From Campylobacter mucosalis (lineage in GTDB: Bacteria; Campylobacterota; Campylobacteria; Campylobacterales; Campylobacteraceae), in the NCBI RefSeq assembly GCF_013372205.1, contig NZ_CP053831.1, positions 1,488,001 through 1,552,000 of the forward strand: a stretch of DNA of 64,000 nucleotides. Direction: 5' to 3'. Position numbers and translations under genes: made by a program. Below are positions 45,685 through 54,448 of this stretch, in pieces. Numbering within the stretch: position 1 is the first letter of the stretch; each line of letters starts with the position of its first letter. The notes under the pieces were generated by a model, which was given only the letters and a program-made list of their open reading frames with translations, did no database searches and was not told the origin of the DNA.

Positions 45685-47268
45685 GTGTTTGAATATAAAG
45701 TACCAAAAAAAGAAGATGGTGGGTTTGATCCAAAATCAACAGAAAGTAATAGTGTAATAATTATAGGTGCCAATGGTTCTGGCAAAAGCAGACTTGGAGC
45801 ATGGATGGAGCAGCAGGATCTAGATAAAATTCACAGAATAGGTGGTCAAAGAAAATTAAATTTTCATGAGGAGGTCCCTTTAAAAAGTGAAAAGGCTTCG
45901 GTTAATGGTTTCATGTATGCAAATGAAGATGCATCCAATAGCTACTCCTTGAATAAAAATTATCGTTGGTCGGATGGTAAAGAATATGTGACAAAACTTA
46001 TTGATGATTTTGATTATGTATTATCTGCTTTATTGACCAATAAAAATACTACTAATTCAAAGTTTGTCGAAAACTGTAAAAAGGCTGAATGCGAAGGTAA
46101 AGAAAAACCAAATGTTCCACTTAATTCGCTAGATAAATTAAAGTCTATTTGGAGTGCCATTTTCCCGCATAGAGCCATTATGGAAGAGGATAGCAAATTT
46201 TATGCTATTTGCAATTGTAATGGTGAAAAATATTCTGCAACACAGATGAGCGATGGTGAACGTTCGGTGCTTTATTTGGCGGCACAAGTTTTATGTATAC
46301 CGGAAAATAAAACTATAATAATAGATGAACCAGAGTTACACTTACATGGTTCAATAATGAATAAGCTTTGGAGTGAATTAGAAAGAATTAGAAACGATTG
46401 TTTGTTTATATACATAACTCACGACACAAAATTTGCTGCCAATCACTCAGGTTCAGACATTATCTGGGTAAAAGAATATAATAGGGGTATGTGGAAATAT
46501 GAGTACATAAATGATGATATATTTCCCGAGGATATGCTTTTTGATATATTAGGAAGCAGAAAAAGAATAATTTTTGTAGAAGGAAATGGTAATAGTTTAG
46601 ACGTGCGTTTGTATGCATTAATCTACAATAATTACAAAATAATACCTTGCGGAAGTTGTGAAAAGGTTATTGAATACACAAAAGCTTTTAATGCCATAAA
46701 GAATATGCACGATAATGAAGCGTTTGGTTTAATAGATAGAGATTTTAGGTCAGAATACGAGATATCTAAATATAAAAAAGATAATGTATTTGCAATAGAG
46801 GTTGCGGAAGTTGAGAACTTGTTTATAGTGAAAGAGCTTATAGAATTTATGTCAAACAAAATGGCATGTGAGAAATTTGACTTTATAGAAATGGAAAAAC
46901 AAATTAAAGATAGATTTTTAAAACAAAAACGGCAACAGATCAATAATGCAGTGATTTCGGAATTAAAATATCAACTATCAACGCTAGAAATATGTGATTT
47001 GCAAACAATATACGAAGACATACATACAAAAATTAAAATAGACGATATAAAAAACGAAAAATTAATAATATATGATAGTGCTAAAGAATATGTAGAAATA
47101 TTAAAAATTTTCAATGAAAAAGGAATTGTAAAAAGCGTAGGGCATTATTTCAACTTAAAAAATAAAGAATACTGTAATCAAGTGTTGCGCTTCCTGGAGA
47201 GGGAAGACAAAAATACGGTAGTTGAAATTTTTTCTAACTATTTACCCGGAGATATTGATTTAAGCTGA
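45685..47268 (+). CDS. Fused ABC-type ATPase / TOPRIM (DUF4435) protein, PARIS-like
   Basis: The 527-residue product joins two parts. The ABC/SMC-like ATPase has Walker A GANGSGKS (28-35), signature MSDGERS (188-194), Walker B IIIDEPELHLH (211-221) and H-loop ITHD (244-247). The DUF4435/TOPRIM part has IIFVEG (Glu299), DRD (351-353) and VAEVENLF (373-380). PARIS anti-phage systems pair AriA (ATPase) with AriB (DUF4435 nuclease), and single-chain forms are described. In PARIS, AriB is released when phage anti-restriction proteins are sensed. I infer a one-gene version; an OLD-like nuclease is the alternative. It sits in the tRNA-Phe island behind another ATPase gene. Confidence 0.65.
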   Translation: MFEYKVPKKEDGGFDPKSTESNSVIIIGANGSGKSRLGAWMEQQDLDKIHRIGGQRKLNFHEEVPLKSEKASVNGFMYANEDASNSYSLNKNYRWSDGKEYVTKLIDDFDYVLSALLTNKNTTNSKFVENCKKAECEGKEKPNVPLNSLDKLKSIWSAIFPHRAIMEEDSKFYAICNCNGEKYSATQMSDGERSVLYLAAQVLCIPENKTIIIDEPELHLHGSIMNKLWSELERIRNDCLFIYITHDTKFAANHSGSDIIWVKEYNRGMWKYEYINDDIFPEDMLFDILGSRKRIIFVEGNGNSLDVRLYALIYNNYKIIPCGSCEKVIEYTKAFNAIKNMHDNEAFGLIDRDFRSEYEISKYKKDNVFAIEVAEVENLFIVKELIEFMSNKMACEKFDFIEMEKQIKDRFLKQKRQQINNAVISELKYQLSTLEICDLQTIYEDIHTKIKIDDIKNEKLIIYDSAKEYVEILKIFNEKGIVKSVGHYFNLKNKEYCNQVLRFLEREDKNTVVEIFSNYLPGDIDLS

Positions 47269-47370
47269 TTTTTCATTACGGTCTTTTTCGCATCTCGCAA
47301 GCAAGATGGCTTTATTGTAGAAAAGTAAGACCAAATAAGATCTTATTTTATTAGCAAAGCGCTGCCGATT

Positions 47371-47838
47371 TTACGGCTTTTCTAGTAGCATTTGGCGCGG
47401 CTTTTTACCTTTTGCTTGTGCCTGTGCTACAGCTACGGTGCCCCAGCGGGTAATGAGTTGCTCGACCTCGCACGCTAAATTTTTGCTTTGGTCATTTCCC
47501 TTGAGCGACACCGCTATTAGCTCGCAAACTATCTTACTCAGCGCTCGATCGAGTATTTTTAAAATTCGGCGCAAAGGGCTAAGCTCAAATGAGTTTTTGG
47601 ATTTTAGCCCTTCTATTCTTTTTTGCCTTTTTGCTAGCCATTCGTTTATTTTGTAGTATTCGTTAAATTTAAGATCGTCATCTGCGCCTAGCTCGGGATT
47701 ATTGATAATGTTTTCAAAACTCTCAAACCTATCTTTGTAATACCCCAACACTTCATCGGCGTCCTTGTATGAAGTTGTATTATCGGCGATTTGTTTTAAA
47801 ATATCGCTTATTTTTGCAAAAGACTTACTCGTGTTCAT
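47371..47838 (-). CDS. Hypothetical protein, island operon
   Basis: The 155-residue product is not recognised. It is helical and charged, with no signal peptide or membrane segment. The middle is rich in Lys, Arg and Leu (LAKRQKRIEGLKSKNSFELSPLRRILKILDRALSKIV), and the tail is basic (AKGKKPRQMLLEKP). The start overlaps the end of the upstream broken gene by 4 bp (ATGA), so it is the second gene of a leftward two-gene unit. Because the first gene is disrupted, translation of this one may be weakened. The roughly 100-bp gap to the TOPRIM gene shows no feature. Confidence 0.55.
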   Translation of the reverse strand: MNTSKSFAKISDILKQIADNTTSYKDADEVLGYYKDRFESFENIINNPELGADDDLKFNEYYKINEWLAKRQKRIEGLKSKNSFELSPLRRILKILDRALSKIVCELIAVSLKGNDQSKNLACEVEQLITRWGTVAVAQAQAKGKKPRQMLLEKP

Positions 47839-48469
47839 TTTTCCTCCTTGACTTTATCGCAAAATTCCACTCCGCCTACCTCCCAATCATACTCCCCGGC
47901 AATAGTCGCCAGGTTTTGCGCCATAGCCTGCAGTTGCCTTAGGGCTTCTTTCATCGCACTTGCCTTACTGCTTCCGTTCATGCCGGCTTGTAGGTTTTGA
48001 ACGCTTATGGCTATTTGGAGCTGAGTTAGCGTCCAATAAAATTTGATCAAAGCCTTATCTAGACCTATCTGGGCTAGCGGGTTTATGGCTAAATTTATAG
48101 CATCATTTTCCTACTCGCCGTAGTCTTTGCCGATTTCTAAAAGCAGCTCAGGTAAATAGTTTTCGTGAAATTTACTCTCCATCCTAGATAGCTTTTTTAG
48201 GATATTCTCGTCTATTTCATTATACTCATCTAGTCCCATAGCCGTTTTAGCAGCGTATCCGATAGTTTTTGCTACGTCTCCAAAGGGACCAAAGGCATCT
48301 TTATAGTACATATTGTCTATTTCTCGCTCATCTGCGTCAATGGGTTTTTAGTTAGCTTTATGCTTTGGGTTAAATTTAGCATTTGACCCGCTAGTTCGCT
48401 CATCTTAAAGCTCTTTGCTTTAGCTACCGCCTCGTTAGCCTTTTGGATAAAATCTACGTTTAAACTCAT
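47835..48469 (-). pseudogene. Broken hypothetical gene (frameshift plus stop), island operon
   Basis: One original reading of about 205 residues is still visible in three pieces. It starts at 48469 behind AAGGAG with SLNVDFIQKANEAVAKAKSF. It loses frame near 48341 (NP to IDADEREIDNMYYKDAFG), meets a TAG at 48111-48113, and continues in the same frame with ENDAINLAINPLAQIG through KFYWTLTQLQIAISVQN to 47835. Repeating helical, Ala/Gln-rich sequence suggests a coiled or bundle protein. No family is recognised. It is divergent from a WYL regulator 112 bp away, which may once have controlled it. Confidence 0.7.
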
Positions 48470-48580
48470 TTGATCTCCTTTGATTTAAATTACAACGTAA
48501 ATTTAGCATTGCATAGCGACAGGTTGTGTCGCAAGGAAAAAATTAGCTAAAATACGTCAAATTTAAATAGGAAGGTTAAA

Positions 48581-49448
48581 ATGCGCTCTCACGATAAAAT
48601 CGCCGTCAGGCTTACTCAAATCATAGTAAAGCTAAACAGCGGTGAAAGACTAAGCATAGACGAGCTCGTAGAAGAGTTTAGCGTAAATAAAAGGACTATT
48701 TTAAGAGACTTTGAGCGGCTTAGTATCCTACCTATCCAAAAATAAAACGGCAAGTATTTTCTAGAGGAGTACGCTCTTGGGCAAACTAGGCTTTAAGGAC
48801 ATAAAAGCCTTTGCCGCGCTAATTGGCGCAAGATCGCTATTTCCAGAGCTAGACAGTAGATTTATCAGCGACGTTTTAAACGAGAAGCTAAACAAAGCCT
48901 ATCTAATCAAAAACCAAGGGTTTGAAAGTATACAAATTTCAAGAGACGACTTTGAAGCTGTAAGTGCCGCAGTCATCAAAAACCGTATCTTGGAGTGTGA
49001 ATATAACGGTAAAGAGCGCAAACTAAACCCGTATAAACTAATAAATAATAGCGGCATATGGTATCTGCTAGCAGATCACGAGGGTAAACTTAAAAATTTC
49101 ACTCTCTCTAAAATAAAACATATAAAGATAAAGGGCGATACGTTTACTGCAAACGCCGAGTTTTTAAAACGTATCGAAAAAAACGACACAAACTGGTTTT
49201 CGGATGCCAAATTTAAGGTTACGCTTGAAATCAAAAACGAAGCTATGGAGTATTTTAAGAGAAAAGAGTTTTTGCCAAACTACGAAGTAGTGCAAGAAGA
49301 AGAGGATAAAATTATCATAAGCACAGAAGTAGCTTATAACGACAAGATACTGCGGGTTGTAAAATATTGGCTACCGTTTATAAAGATACTCGAACCAAAC
49401 AATTTGAGAGATAAATTTGAGGAGCTACTCAGAGATTATTTAAAATGA
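48581..49448 (+). pseudogene. WYL-domain regulator with a stop and a frameshift
   Basis: The ATG at 48581 follows GGAAGG and gives a DeoR-like HTH (GERLSIDELVEEFSVNKRTI, then LRDFERL). A TAA at 48743 interrupts it. The frame resumes with NGKYFLEEYAL and then shifts near 48777 into LGKLGFKDIKAFAALIGARSLF, followed by a WYL domain (LECEYNGKERKLNPYKLINNSGIWYLLADHEG) and a WCX tail ending at 49448. Overall layout is the same as the WYL gene at 40054-40914 but the sequence is clearly different. The downstream 223-residue frame could still be expressed from the TTG at 48777. Confidence 0.75.
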
Positions 49449-49510
49449 CATAACCTGTCACAGATATTTTATAAAATCTCCTAAAATAGTTTTAATTTAG
49501 GAGATAAACT

Positions 49511-50008
49511 ATGAAAGAAAATATGACGAGTAAAAATTCGAAAAACGCTAGCGAACTCAAAAGTGTCGGCGAAGATCTAAATTTAAATCTGCCTATCACT
49601 AAATACGAAATGGCTAGAAGCGATCTTTTTAATCTAGTTTATTCCTTGGGACGTAAATTGAACGAAGCCGACGTTGTGGTAGTGTCTCTGGATGCAAACG
49701 CCAAACAATACATGCAAGATGTTTGTCTTTTGTTAGATAAGCAAGTGGAGGATTGGAGAAAGGTTTATTATGTCCAATGGATAGAAGACTTTACGGGCGT
49801 AATCAAAGACGTCAATAAAATTTTACGCATATACGTTAAATATTTTAACGAACGCGACCTTCAAGAGGCTGCCGCGGCGCACGACGTATGCAAAAGACTA
49901 GTATCGATAAATATGTTAAGCGATAATAAATTCGATAGAAATGCTAAACTAGATTTGATGATCTGTTTTAGGCGACTAAGCCATATTTTAAATTTGGATA
50001 TCGTTTAG
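49511..50008 (+). CDS. Hypothetical protein of the tRNA-Phe island
   Basis: The 165-residue product is not recognised. It looks soluble and mostly helical, with a variable N-terminal 25 residues and a compact part from LPITKYEMARSDLFNLVYSL onward, including VQWIEDFTGVIKDVNKILRIY. No catalytic motif or membrane segment is visible. The ATG at 49511 has AGGAGAT in front. It follows the broken WYL gene by 62 bp and is the last gene before the right end of the island. Base composition is richer in G and C than the surrounding core genes. Confidence 0.5.
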   Translation: MKENMTSKNSKNASELKSVGEDLNLNLPITKYEMARSDLFNLVYSLGRKLNEADVVVVSLDANAKQYMQDVCLLLDKQVEDWRKVYYVQWIEDFTGVIKDVNKILRIYVKYFNERDLQEAAAAHDVCKRLVSINMLSDNKFDRNAKLDLMICFRRLSHILNLDIV

Positions 50009-50058
50009 CGACTATATTTATAAGATTTTCACATTCTGCAATGGGCTTTAAAAGGGTT

Positions 50059-50106
50059 TTAGGGATAATCCCTAACGAGGTCTTTTGTCTGACTTGTCAG
50101 ACAAAA
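50059..50106. other. Two adjacent perfect hairpins in the island's right flank
   Basis: TTAGGGA-TAA-TCCCTAA (50059-50075) is followed 7 bp later by an 11-bp arm inverted repeat TTTTGTCTGAC/GTCAGACAAAA (50083-50106) with a 2-bp centre. They may terminate the 49511 transcript or bind a dimeric protein. The remaining 320 bp to the tRNA hold the paired 12-bp-period sites and nothing else I can identify. Confidence 0.6.
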
Positions 50107-50354
50107 AGTATCCTCGCCCAGATAAGAAAATTTTTGATTGCTACCATTTTACTAGCCATATCCCTGGAATAAAAACTTAAGATTTATATAAGAATTATCC
50201 ATTTGTCTAATTTGGATTAAGTGGCTGTTGTTAAAAAAATATTAAGATTTTTAGGTTGTTCGATTTTTATAAAAATATTTTATATATATTCTAGACTATA
50301 TCATCTGCTTTGACCGTATGGCTATGGTTTTAAAAATAGAAAAATTACTAAAAC

Positions 50355-50376
50355 ATGGTACCCAAGATGGTACCTA
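50355..50376 (+). repeat. Paired 12-bp-period sites near the right end
   Basis: ATGGTACCCA and ATGGTACCTA, 12 bp apart and about 50 bp inside the right att repeat, mirror the pair at 43976-43997 in sequence, spacing and orientation. Confidence 0.6.
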
Positions 50377-50425
50377 GCCAAACCTTAAAGCTTCAAAATA
50401 TCGATAAAATTGGGATTTATAAAGA

Positions 50426-50450
50426 AATGGTGGTTAGAGGCAGAATCGAA
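50426..50450. repeat. Right attachment repeat (att), within tRNA-Phe
   Basis: 25 bp identical to 43848-43872. It covers the 3' end and T-arm of the intact tRNA-Phe gene plus two bases beyond the CCA. Confidence 0.85.
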
Positions 50451-50503
50451 CTGCCGACACGCAGATTTTCAGTCTGCTGCTCTACCGACTGAGCTATCCA
50501 ACC
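50428..50503 (-). tRNA. tRNA-Phe (GAA)
   Basis: A 76-nt cloverleaf on the minus strand. The acceptor is GGTTGGA with 3' TCTAACC, then ACCA. The anticodon loop contains GAA, and the T-arm contains GTTCGATTC. The gene is intact and is the integration target of the island to its left, whose insertion keeps the tRNA functional by restoring the 3' end. Confidence 0.95.
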
Positions 50504-50565
50504 ACCTAAAAAGAAAGGTGATTATACATTTAAAAATATAATTTTTAGCTTAAATTACAAATATT

Positions 50566-51759
50566 TTATAAATTTAGCACAAATTCTTTAAATTTATCCC
50601 CACGCTCGGCATAACTTTTAAACTGATCAAGACTAGCACAAGCCGGGCTTAAAAGTGCGATCTCGCCCTGTTTTAAAACCTTTGAAATTTCACTTACTGC
50701 TACCTCTAAAAAATCGCACTGAACGCACTCATAACCAAATGATTTACTCATATCAAAAAGCTTTTTGGCATTTGAGCCAATTGTATAAATTCGCACATTT
50801 ATACCGCTTAAAGCCCCAAAAACAGGGCTTAAATCCACACCCTTATCATCGCCACCCAAAATGAGATGAAGCGGTTTATCAAAATATCGTTTTATCGCCT
50901 GAATCGTTGCATCAATGTTTGTTGCCTTCGTGTCATTTACCCAAACTCGCCCCATTTTATCGCTAAATTCTTCAAGTTTATTTGGCTCAATTACAAAGCC
51001 ATTAAGCTCTGCCACATCGCACCTATCAAGCAAAATTTTCTGCACCGACAAAGCTAAAAGTGCGTCCATTAAAAACGGCGTTTTAAAGGCTATCTCATCA
51101 ATTTTAACTCCACAAAATTTAGCCAAATCATCTTCATTTTCATAAGCGATCACGTGCGCAAGAGTTGGCATTTTTGCGTAAATTTTTGGCAAAATCGCCA
51201 CACTATTTTCGCTCATCACGCTTAGCGGTTTTAGCTTGGCTTTTTCATACTCGCTAAAATCGCCGTGCCAACTAAGATGATCTGGCGTGATAGGCAAAAG
51301 CACGTAGATACCCGGCTTTGCGGTCTTTGTGTAGTGCATCGTAAATGAGCTGGTCTCTAACACCCAAATTTTGGCATTTTTATCCAGATTTGCAAGTGCC
51401 ACGCCGACATTGCCGCCCATGACCGAGCCGTAGCCTTCAAGCAAGTGCTGGGTCATCTTTGTGGTGGTCGTCTTGCCGTTTGTCCCGCTAATCCAAACGC
51501 AAAATGGCGTGATATCCGCAAAATAGTCGTATTCGCTGATTAAATTTCTAGCCTTTTTAATAAGCTCGTGGCTTGGGGCGATACCGGGACTTGTGATTTC
51601 AAGCTCACTTTTTAAGCCGTCAAACTCACTAACAGGCAACAGAGTATTGCCAAACTCGTCGCGCGAAATTTGCTCAAATTTATCGTCAAATATATCCCAA
51701 CCGCCACTTTTTGCTATCGCTTTTGTCGTGCCACCGTAGCCAAATAAGCTTTTTTTCAT
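50566..51759 (-). CDS. murD: UDP-N-acetylmuramoylalanine--D-glutamate ligase
   Basis: MurD adds D-glutamate to the peptidoglycan precursor in the cytoplasm. The 397-residue product shows the Mur-ligase ATP loop ISGTNGKTTTTKM near residue 110, VLETSSFTMHY, the LPITPDHLSWHG segment and NDTKATNIDATIQAI, then HLILGGDDKGVDLSPV. It is slightly shorter than the enteric enzyme. It lies 27 bp after mraY, the gene for the next membrane step. Confidence 0.95.
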   Translation of the reverse strand: MKKSLFGYGGTTKAIAKSGGWDIFDDKFEQISRDEFGNTLLPVSEFDGLKSELEITSPGIAPSHELIKKARNLISEYDYFADITPFCVWISGTNGKTTTTKMTQHLLEGYGSVMGGNVGVALANLDKNAKIWVLETSSFTMHYTKTAKPGIYVLLPITPDHLSWHGDFSEYEKAKLKPLSVMSENSVAILPKIYAKMPTLAHVIAYENEDDLAKFCGVKIDEIAFKTPFLMDALLALSVQKILLDRCDVAELNGFVIEPNKLEEFSDKMGRVWVNDTKATNIDATIQAIKRYFDKPLHLILGGDDKGVDLSPVFGALSGINVRIYTIGSNAKKLFDMSKSFGYECVQCDFLEVAVSEISKVLKQGEIALLSPACASLDQFKSYAERGDKFKEFVLNL

Positions 51760-51786
51760 ATAAGTCCTTTAAATCTTAGCGGTATT

Positions 51787-52854
51787 TTAGCGAAGCTTTA
51801 ACGCAATTAACGCAACCAAATTTGCAAGCAACGCAATAATCCAAAATCTAATGATTATCTTATTTTCAGCCCAGCCTTTCATCTCAAAGTGATGATGAAT
51901 TGGTGCCATTAAAAATATCCGCTTTTTATTTCGGTATTTGTAGCTTGTGGTTTGCAAAATCACACTTAAAGTTTCAATCACAAAGACAAAACCTACCAAA
52001 ATTAAAAGCACCTCATTTTTACTCATAACGCCCATAAGTCCGATAAATCCGCCAATACTAAGACTACCACTATCGCCCATAAAAATCTGTGCTGGATAGC
52101 AGTTGTACCATAAAAACCCGAGCAATCCGCCAATCATCGCAGAAGCTACAATTATAACTTCACCCAAATTTGCAACTTTTGGCAAATAAAGATACGAGCT
52201 AAACACGGCGTGACCGCTAAGATATGCAAAAACGCCAAGCGTGATTAGCGAAAAAATGCTTGGCACTGCTGCAAGTCCGTCAAGTCCGTCGGTTAAATTT
52301 ACAGAATTTGATGTTGCTACAAGCACCAAAACCCAAAAAAACACGCTAAAAATTCCCATATCAAAGAGTGAAAATTTATAAAACGGCACGTAAAATGCAC
52401 CGCCTAAATCAGTGCAAAAATAGAGCAATCCACAAACAGCAAAAGATAGCACCAAAAGCGATATCATCTTTGCCTTTGGGCTAAGCCCAGCGTGATTTTT
52501 TCGCCCAACAATCTTTGAATAATCATCAAAAAAACCAATCCCACAAAACCCAAGAAGCGTCAAAAGCGAAATAAGCACGTAGGCGTTATCAAGTCTAGCA
52601 CAAAGAATGCTTGCCAAAACTGCCGTGCTTACAAACACAAGTCCGCCCATTGTAGGTGTTTTGCCCTTTTCTTGATGCGTTTTTGGGGCTAACTCATATA
52701 TAGGCTGACTTGCATTTTTTGCCTTTGCCCAAGCGATAAATTTTGGCATAGCATAAATCGCTATAAAAAATGCGATGAAAAATGCCATACCGGCACGAAC
52801 GGTTAAGTATTGAAAAAAATTTAAATTTATGAGTTCATAAAGATAGTAAAACAA
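51787..52854 (-). CDS. mraY: Phospho-N-acetylmuramoyl-pentapeptide transferase
   Basis: MraY moves the muropeptide from UDP to undecaprenyl phosphate to make lipid I in the inner membrane. The 355-residue product is a ten-segment membrane protein with the conserved [19 protein letters not shown] (aspartates of the metal site), [26 protein letters not shown] and [13 protein letters not shown] motifs. All catalytic residues look intact. It is the first gene of the mraY-murD pair and is divergent from gpmI. Confidence 0.97.
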   Translation of the reverse strand: MFYYLYELINLNFFQYLTVRAGMAFFIAFFIAIYAMPKFIAWAKAKNASQPIYELAPKTHQEKGKTPTMGGLVFVSTAVLASILCARLDNAYVLISLLTLLGFCGIGFFDDYSKIVGRKNHAGLSPKAKMISLLVLSFAVCGLLYFCTDLGGAFYVPFYKFSLFDMGIFSVFFWVLVLVATSNSVNLTDGLDGLAAVPSIFSLITLGVFAYLSGHAVFSSYLYLPKVANLGEVIIVASAMIGGLLGFLWYNCYPAQIFMGDSGSLSIGGFIGLMGVMSKNEVLLILVGFVFVIETLSVILQTTSYKYRNKKRIFLMAPIHHHFEMKGWAENKIIIRFWIIALLANLVALIALKLR

Positions 52855-52889
52855 AATTTTGCCTTTATTTTAAAAAAGGTTGATTTTAG

Positions 52890-52895
52890 TATAAT
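52890..52895 (+). promoter_or_regulatory. Probable -10 box of gpmI
   Basis: TATAAT in TTTTAGTATAATGCCAC lies 34 bp before the gpmI ATG in the 75-bp divergent gap with mraY. GGAGC is the ribosome site. Confidence 0.6.
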
Positions 52896-52929
52896 GCCAC
52901 TAAAATTTTCATAAATTTACGGAGCTAAA

Positions 52930-54396
52930 ATGGGGCAAAAAACTATACTTGTCATCACTGACGGCATAGGACACAACAAAAGCGAAAATTTCAACGCATT
53001 TGCAGCGGCAAAAAAGCCAACATACGACTGGCTATTTAAGAACGCACCGCACACTTTACTAAAGACATCTGGACTTGCCGTGGGGCTACCAGATGGGCAA
53101 ATGGGCAACTCAGAAGTTGGGCATATGACCATTGGTGCTGGACGAATTTTGTATCAAAATTTAGTAAAAATCGATAAAGCGATAGAAAATGGCGACTTTT
53201 TGCGTGATGAAAATTTACAAAATTTATTTAAAAAATGCAAAAATATCCATATCATCGGACTTTACTCAAACGGCGGTGTGCATTCGCATTTATCGCATTT
53301 TCACGCACTTTTTAATTTAGCAAAAAATGCAGGTTGCAACGCCCACGCTCATATCATCACTGACGGCAGGGATGTCTTGCCAAAATCAGCCTTTGAGTTT
53401 GTAAAAAACGGCGAAAAAGAGCTAAAAATTTCAAGCGTTTGCGGTCGCTTTTACGCTATGGATAGGGATAATCGCTGGGAGAGGATAAAAGAGGCGTATG
53501 ATGCGTATTTTGGGGTGCTTTCGCCACTTAACATAAAACCAAGCGAGTATATAAAACAAAGCTATGAAAAGGGCGAGTTTGATGAATTTATAAAACCTGC
53601 TACATTTGGCGATTTTAACGGCATAAAGGCTGATGATGGCGTGGTGTTTATAAATTTTAGAAACGATAGAGCAAGAGAGCTAACCTTGGCTTTTGGAGAT
53701 GATGATTTTAGTGCATTTAATCGCCCATTTGTGCTAAAAAATATCATCACAATGACCGAATATGACGCTAAATTTAGCTACCCAGTTTTAACTAAAAAAG
53801 ATGAGCTAAAAAATACTCTTGCCCAAGTTATATCGGACGCTAAAAAAACGCAGTTTCATACTGCTGAAACCGAAAAATACGCACACGTTACCTTTTTCTT
53901 TAATGGTGGCGTTGAGGATATGGTGGAGAATGAAACTAGGCTTCTCGTGCCTAGCCCAAAGGTCGCCACATACGATAAAATACCACAAATGAGCGCGGAC
54001 GAAGTTTGCAGTGCCGTTTTAAACGCTATAAATTCCGGCTTTGACTTCATCGTGGTAAATTTCGCAAACGGCGATATGGTCGGACACACTGGCGATTTTG
54101 ACGCCTCAGTTAAAGCCGTTGAAGCTGTTGATGAGTGTTTGGGTAAAATTTTAAAATCAGCACAAGAAAACGGCTATGCCTACGTGCAAACTAGCGATCA
54201 CGGCAACTGCGAAGCTATGCGTGATGAAAACGGCGAGATGCTTACAAATCACACGACTTTTGACGTGTTCTGCTTTATTTTGGCGCAAAATGTCAGCGAG
54301 TTAAAAAGTGGCTTGGGACTAGCAAACGTCGCTTCGTCGGTACTAAAAATAATGGAACTTGAAATTCCAAAAGAGATGGATGAGCCACTATTTTAA
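52930..54396 (+). CDS. gpmI: 2,3-bisphosphoglycerate-independent phosphoglycerate mutase
   Basis: GpmI interconverts 3- and 2-phosphoglycerate, with two manganese ions. The 488-residue product has the catalytic serine in MGNSEVGHMTIGAGR, the metal-binding ITDGIG at the N terminus, ITDGRDVLP, INFRNDRARELT, VNFANGDMVGHTG and SDHGNCEAM, all in the expected order. Campylobacter runs these reactions mainly for gluconeogenesis. It precedes the fatty-acid genes, with 52 bp to fabG. Confidence 0.97.
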   Translation: MGQKTILVITDGIGHNKSENFNAFAAAKKPTYDWLFKNAPHTLLKTSGLAVGLPDGQMGNSEVGHMTIGAGRILYQNLVKIDKAIENGDFLRDENLQNLFKKCKNIHIIGLYSNGGVHSHLSHFHALFNLAKNAGCNAHAHIITDGRDVLPKSAFEFVKNGEKELKISSVCGRFYAMDRDNRWERIKEAYDAYFGVLSPLNIKPSEYIKQSYEKGEFDEFIKPATFGDFNGIKADDGVVFINFRNDRARELTLAFGDDDFSAFNRPFVLKNIITMTEYDAKFSYPVLTKKDELKNTLAQVISDAKKTQFHTAETEKYAHVTFFFNGGVEDMVENETRLLVPSPKVATYDKIPQMSADEVCSAVLNAINSGFDFIVVNFANGDMVGHTGDFDASVKAVEAVDECLGKILKSAQENGYAYVQTSDHGNCEAMRDENGEMLTNHTTFDVFCFILAQNVSELKSGLGLANVASSVLKIMELEIPKEMDEPLF

Positions 54397-54448
54397 AATT
54401 TTTTTGCTAAAATACGAGGTTTAAAATTTAAATTATAAAAGGATAAAT

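Larger units (their letters stand above)
43848..50450. mobile_element. Genomic island integrated at tRNA-Phe
   Basis: A 25-bp direct repeat bounds the island: the right copy (50426-50450) is the 3' end of the intact tRNA-Phe, and the left copy (43848-43872) is a displaced duplicate followed by unrelated sequence. This is the classic footprint of a tyrosine integrase using a tRNA 3' end as attachment site. Cargo: an AAA_14-type ATPase, a fused ATPase/TOPRIM protein, a decaying leftward operon, a decaying WYL gene and an unknown gene. No integrase is present, so the element is likely immobile or needs a helper. The cargo block at 47,371-50,008 looks richer in G and C than its neighbours. Confidence 0.8.
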
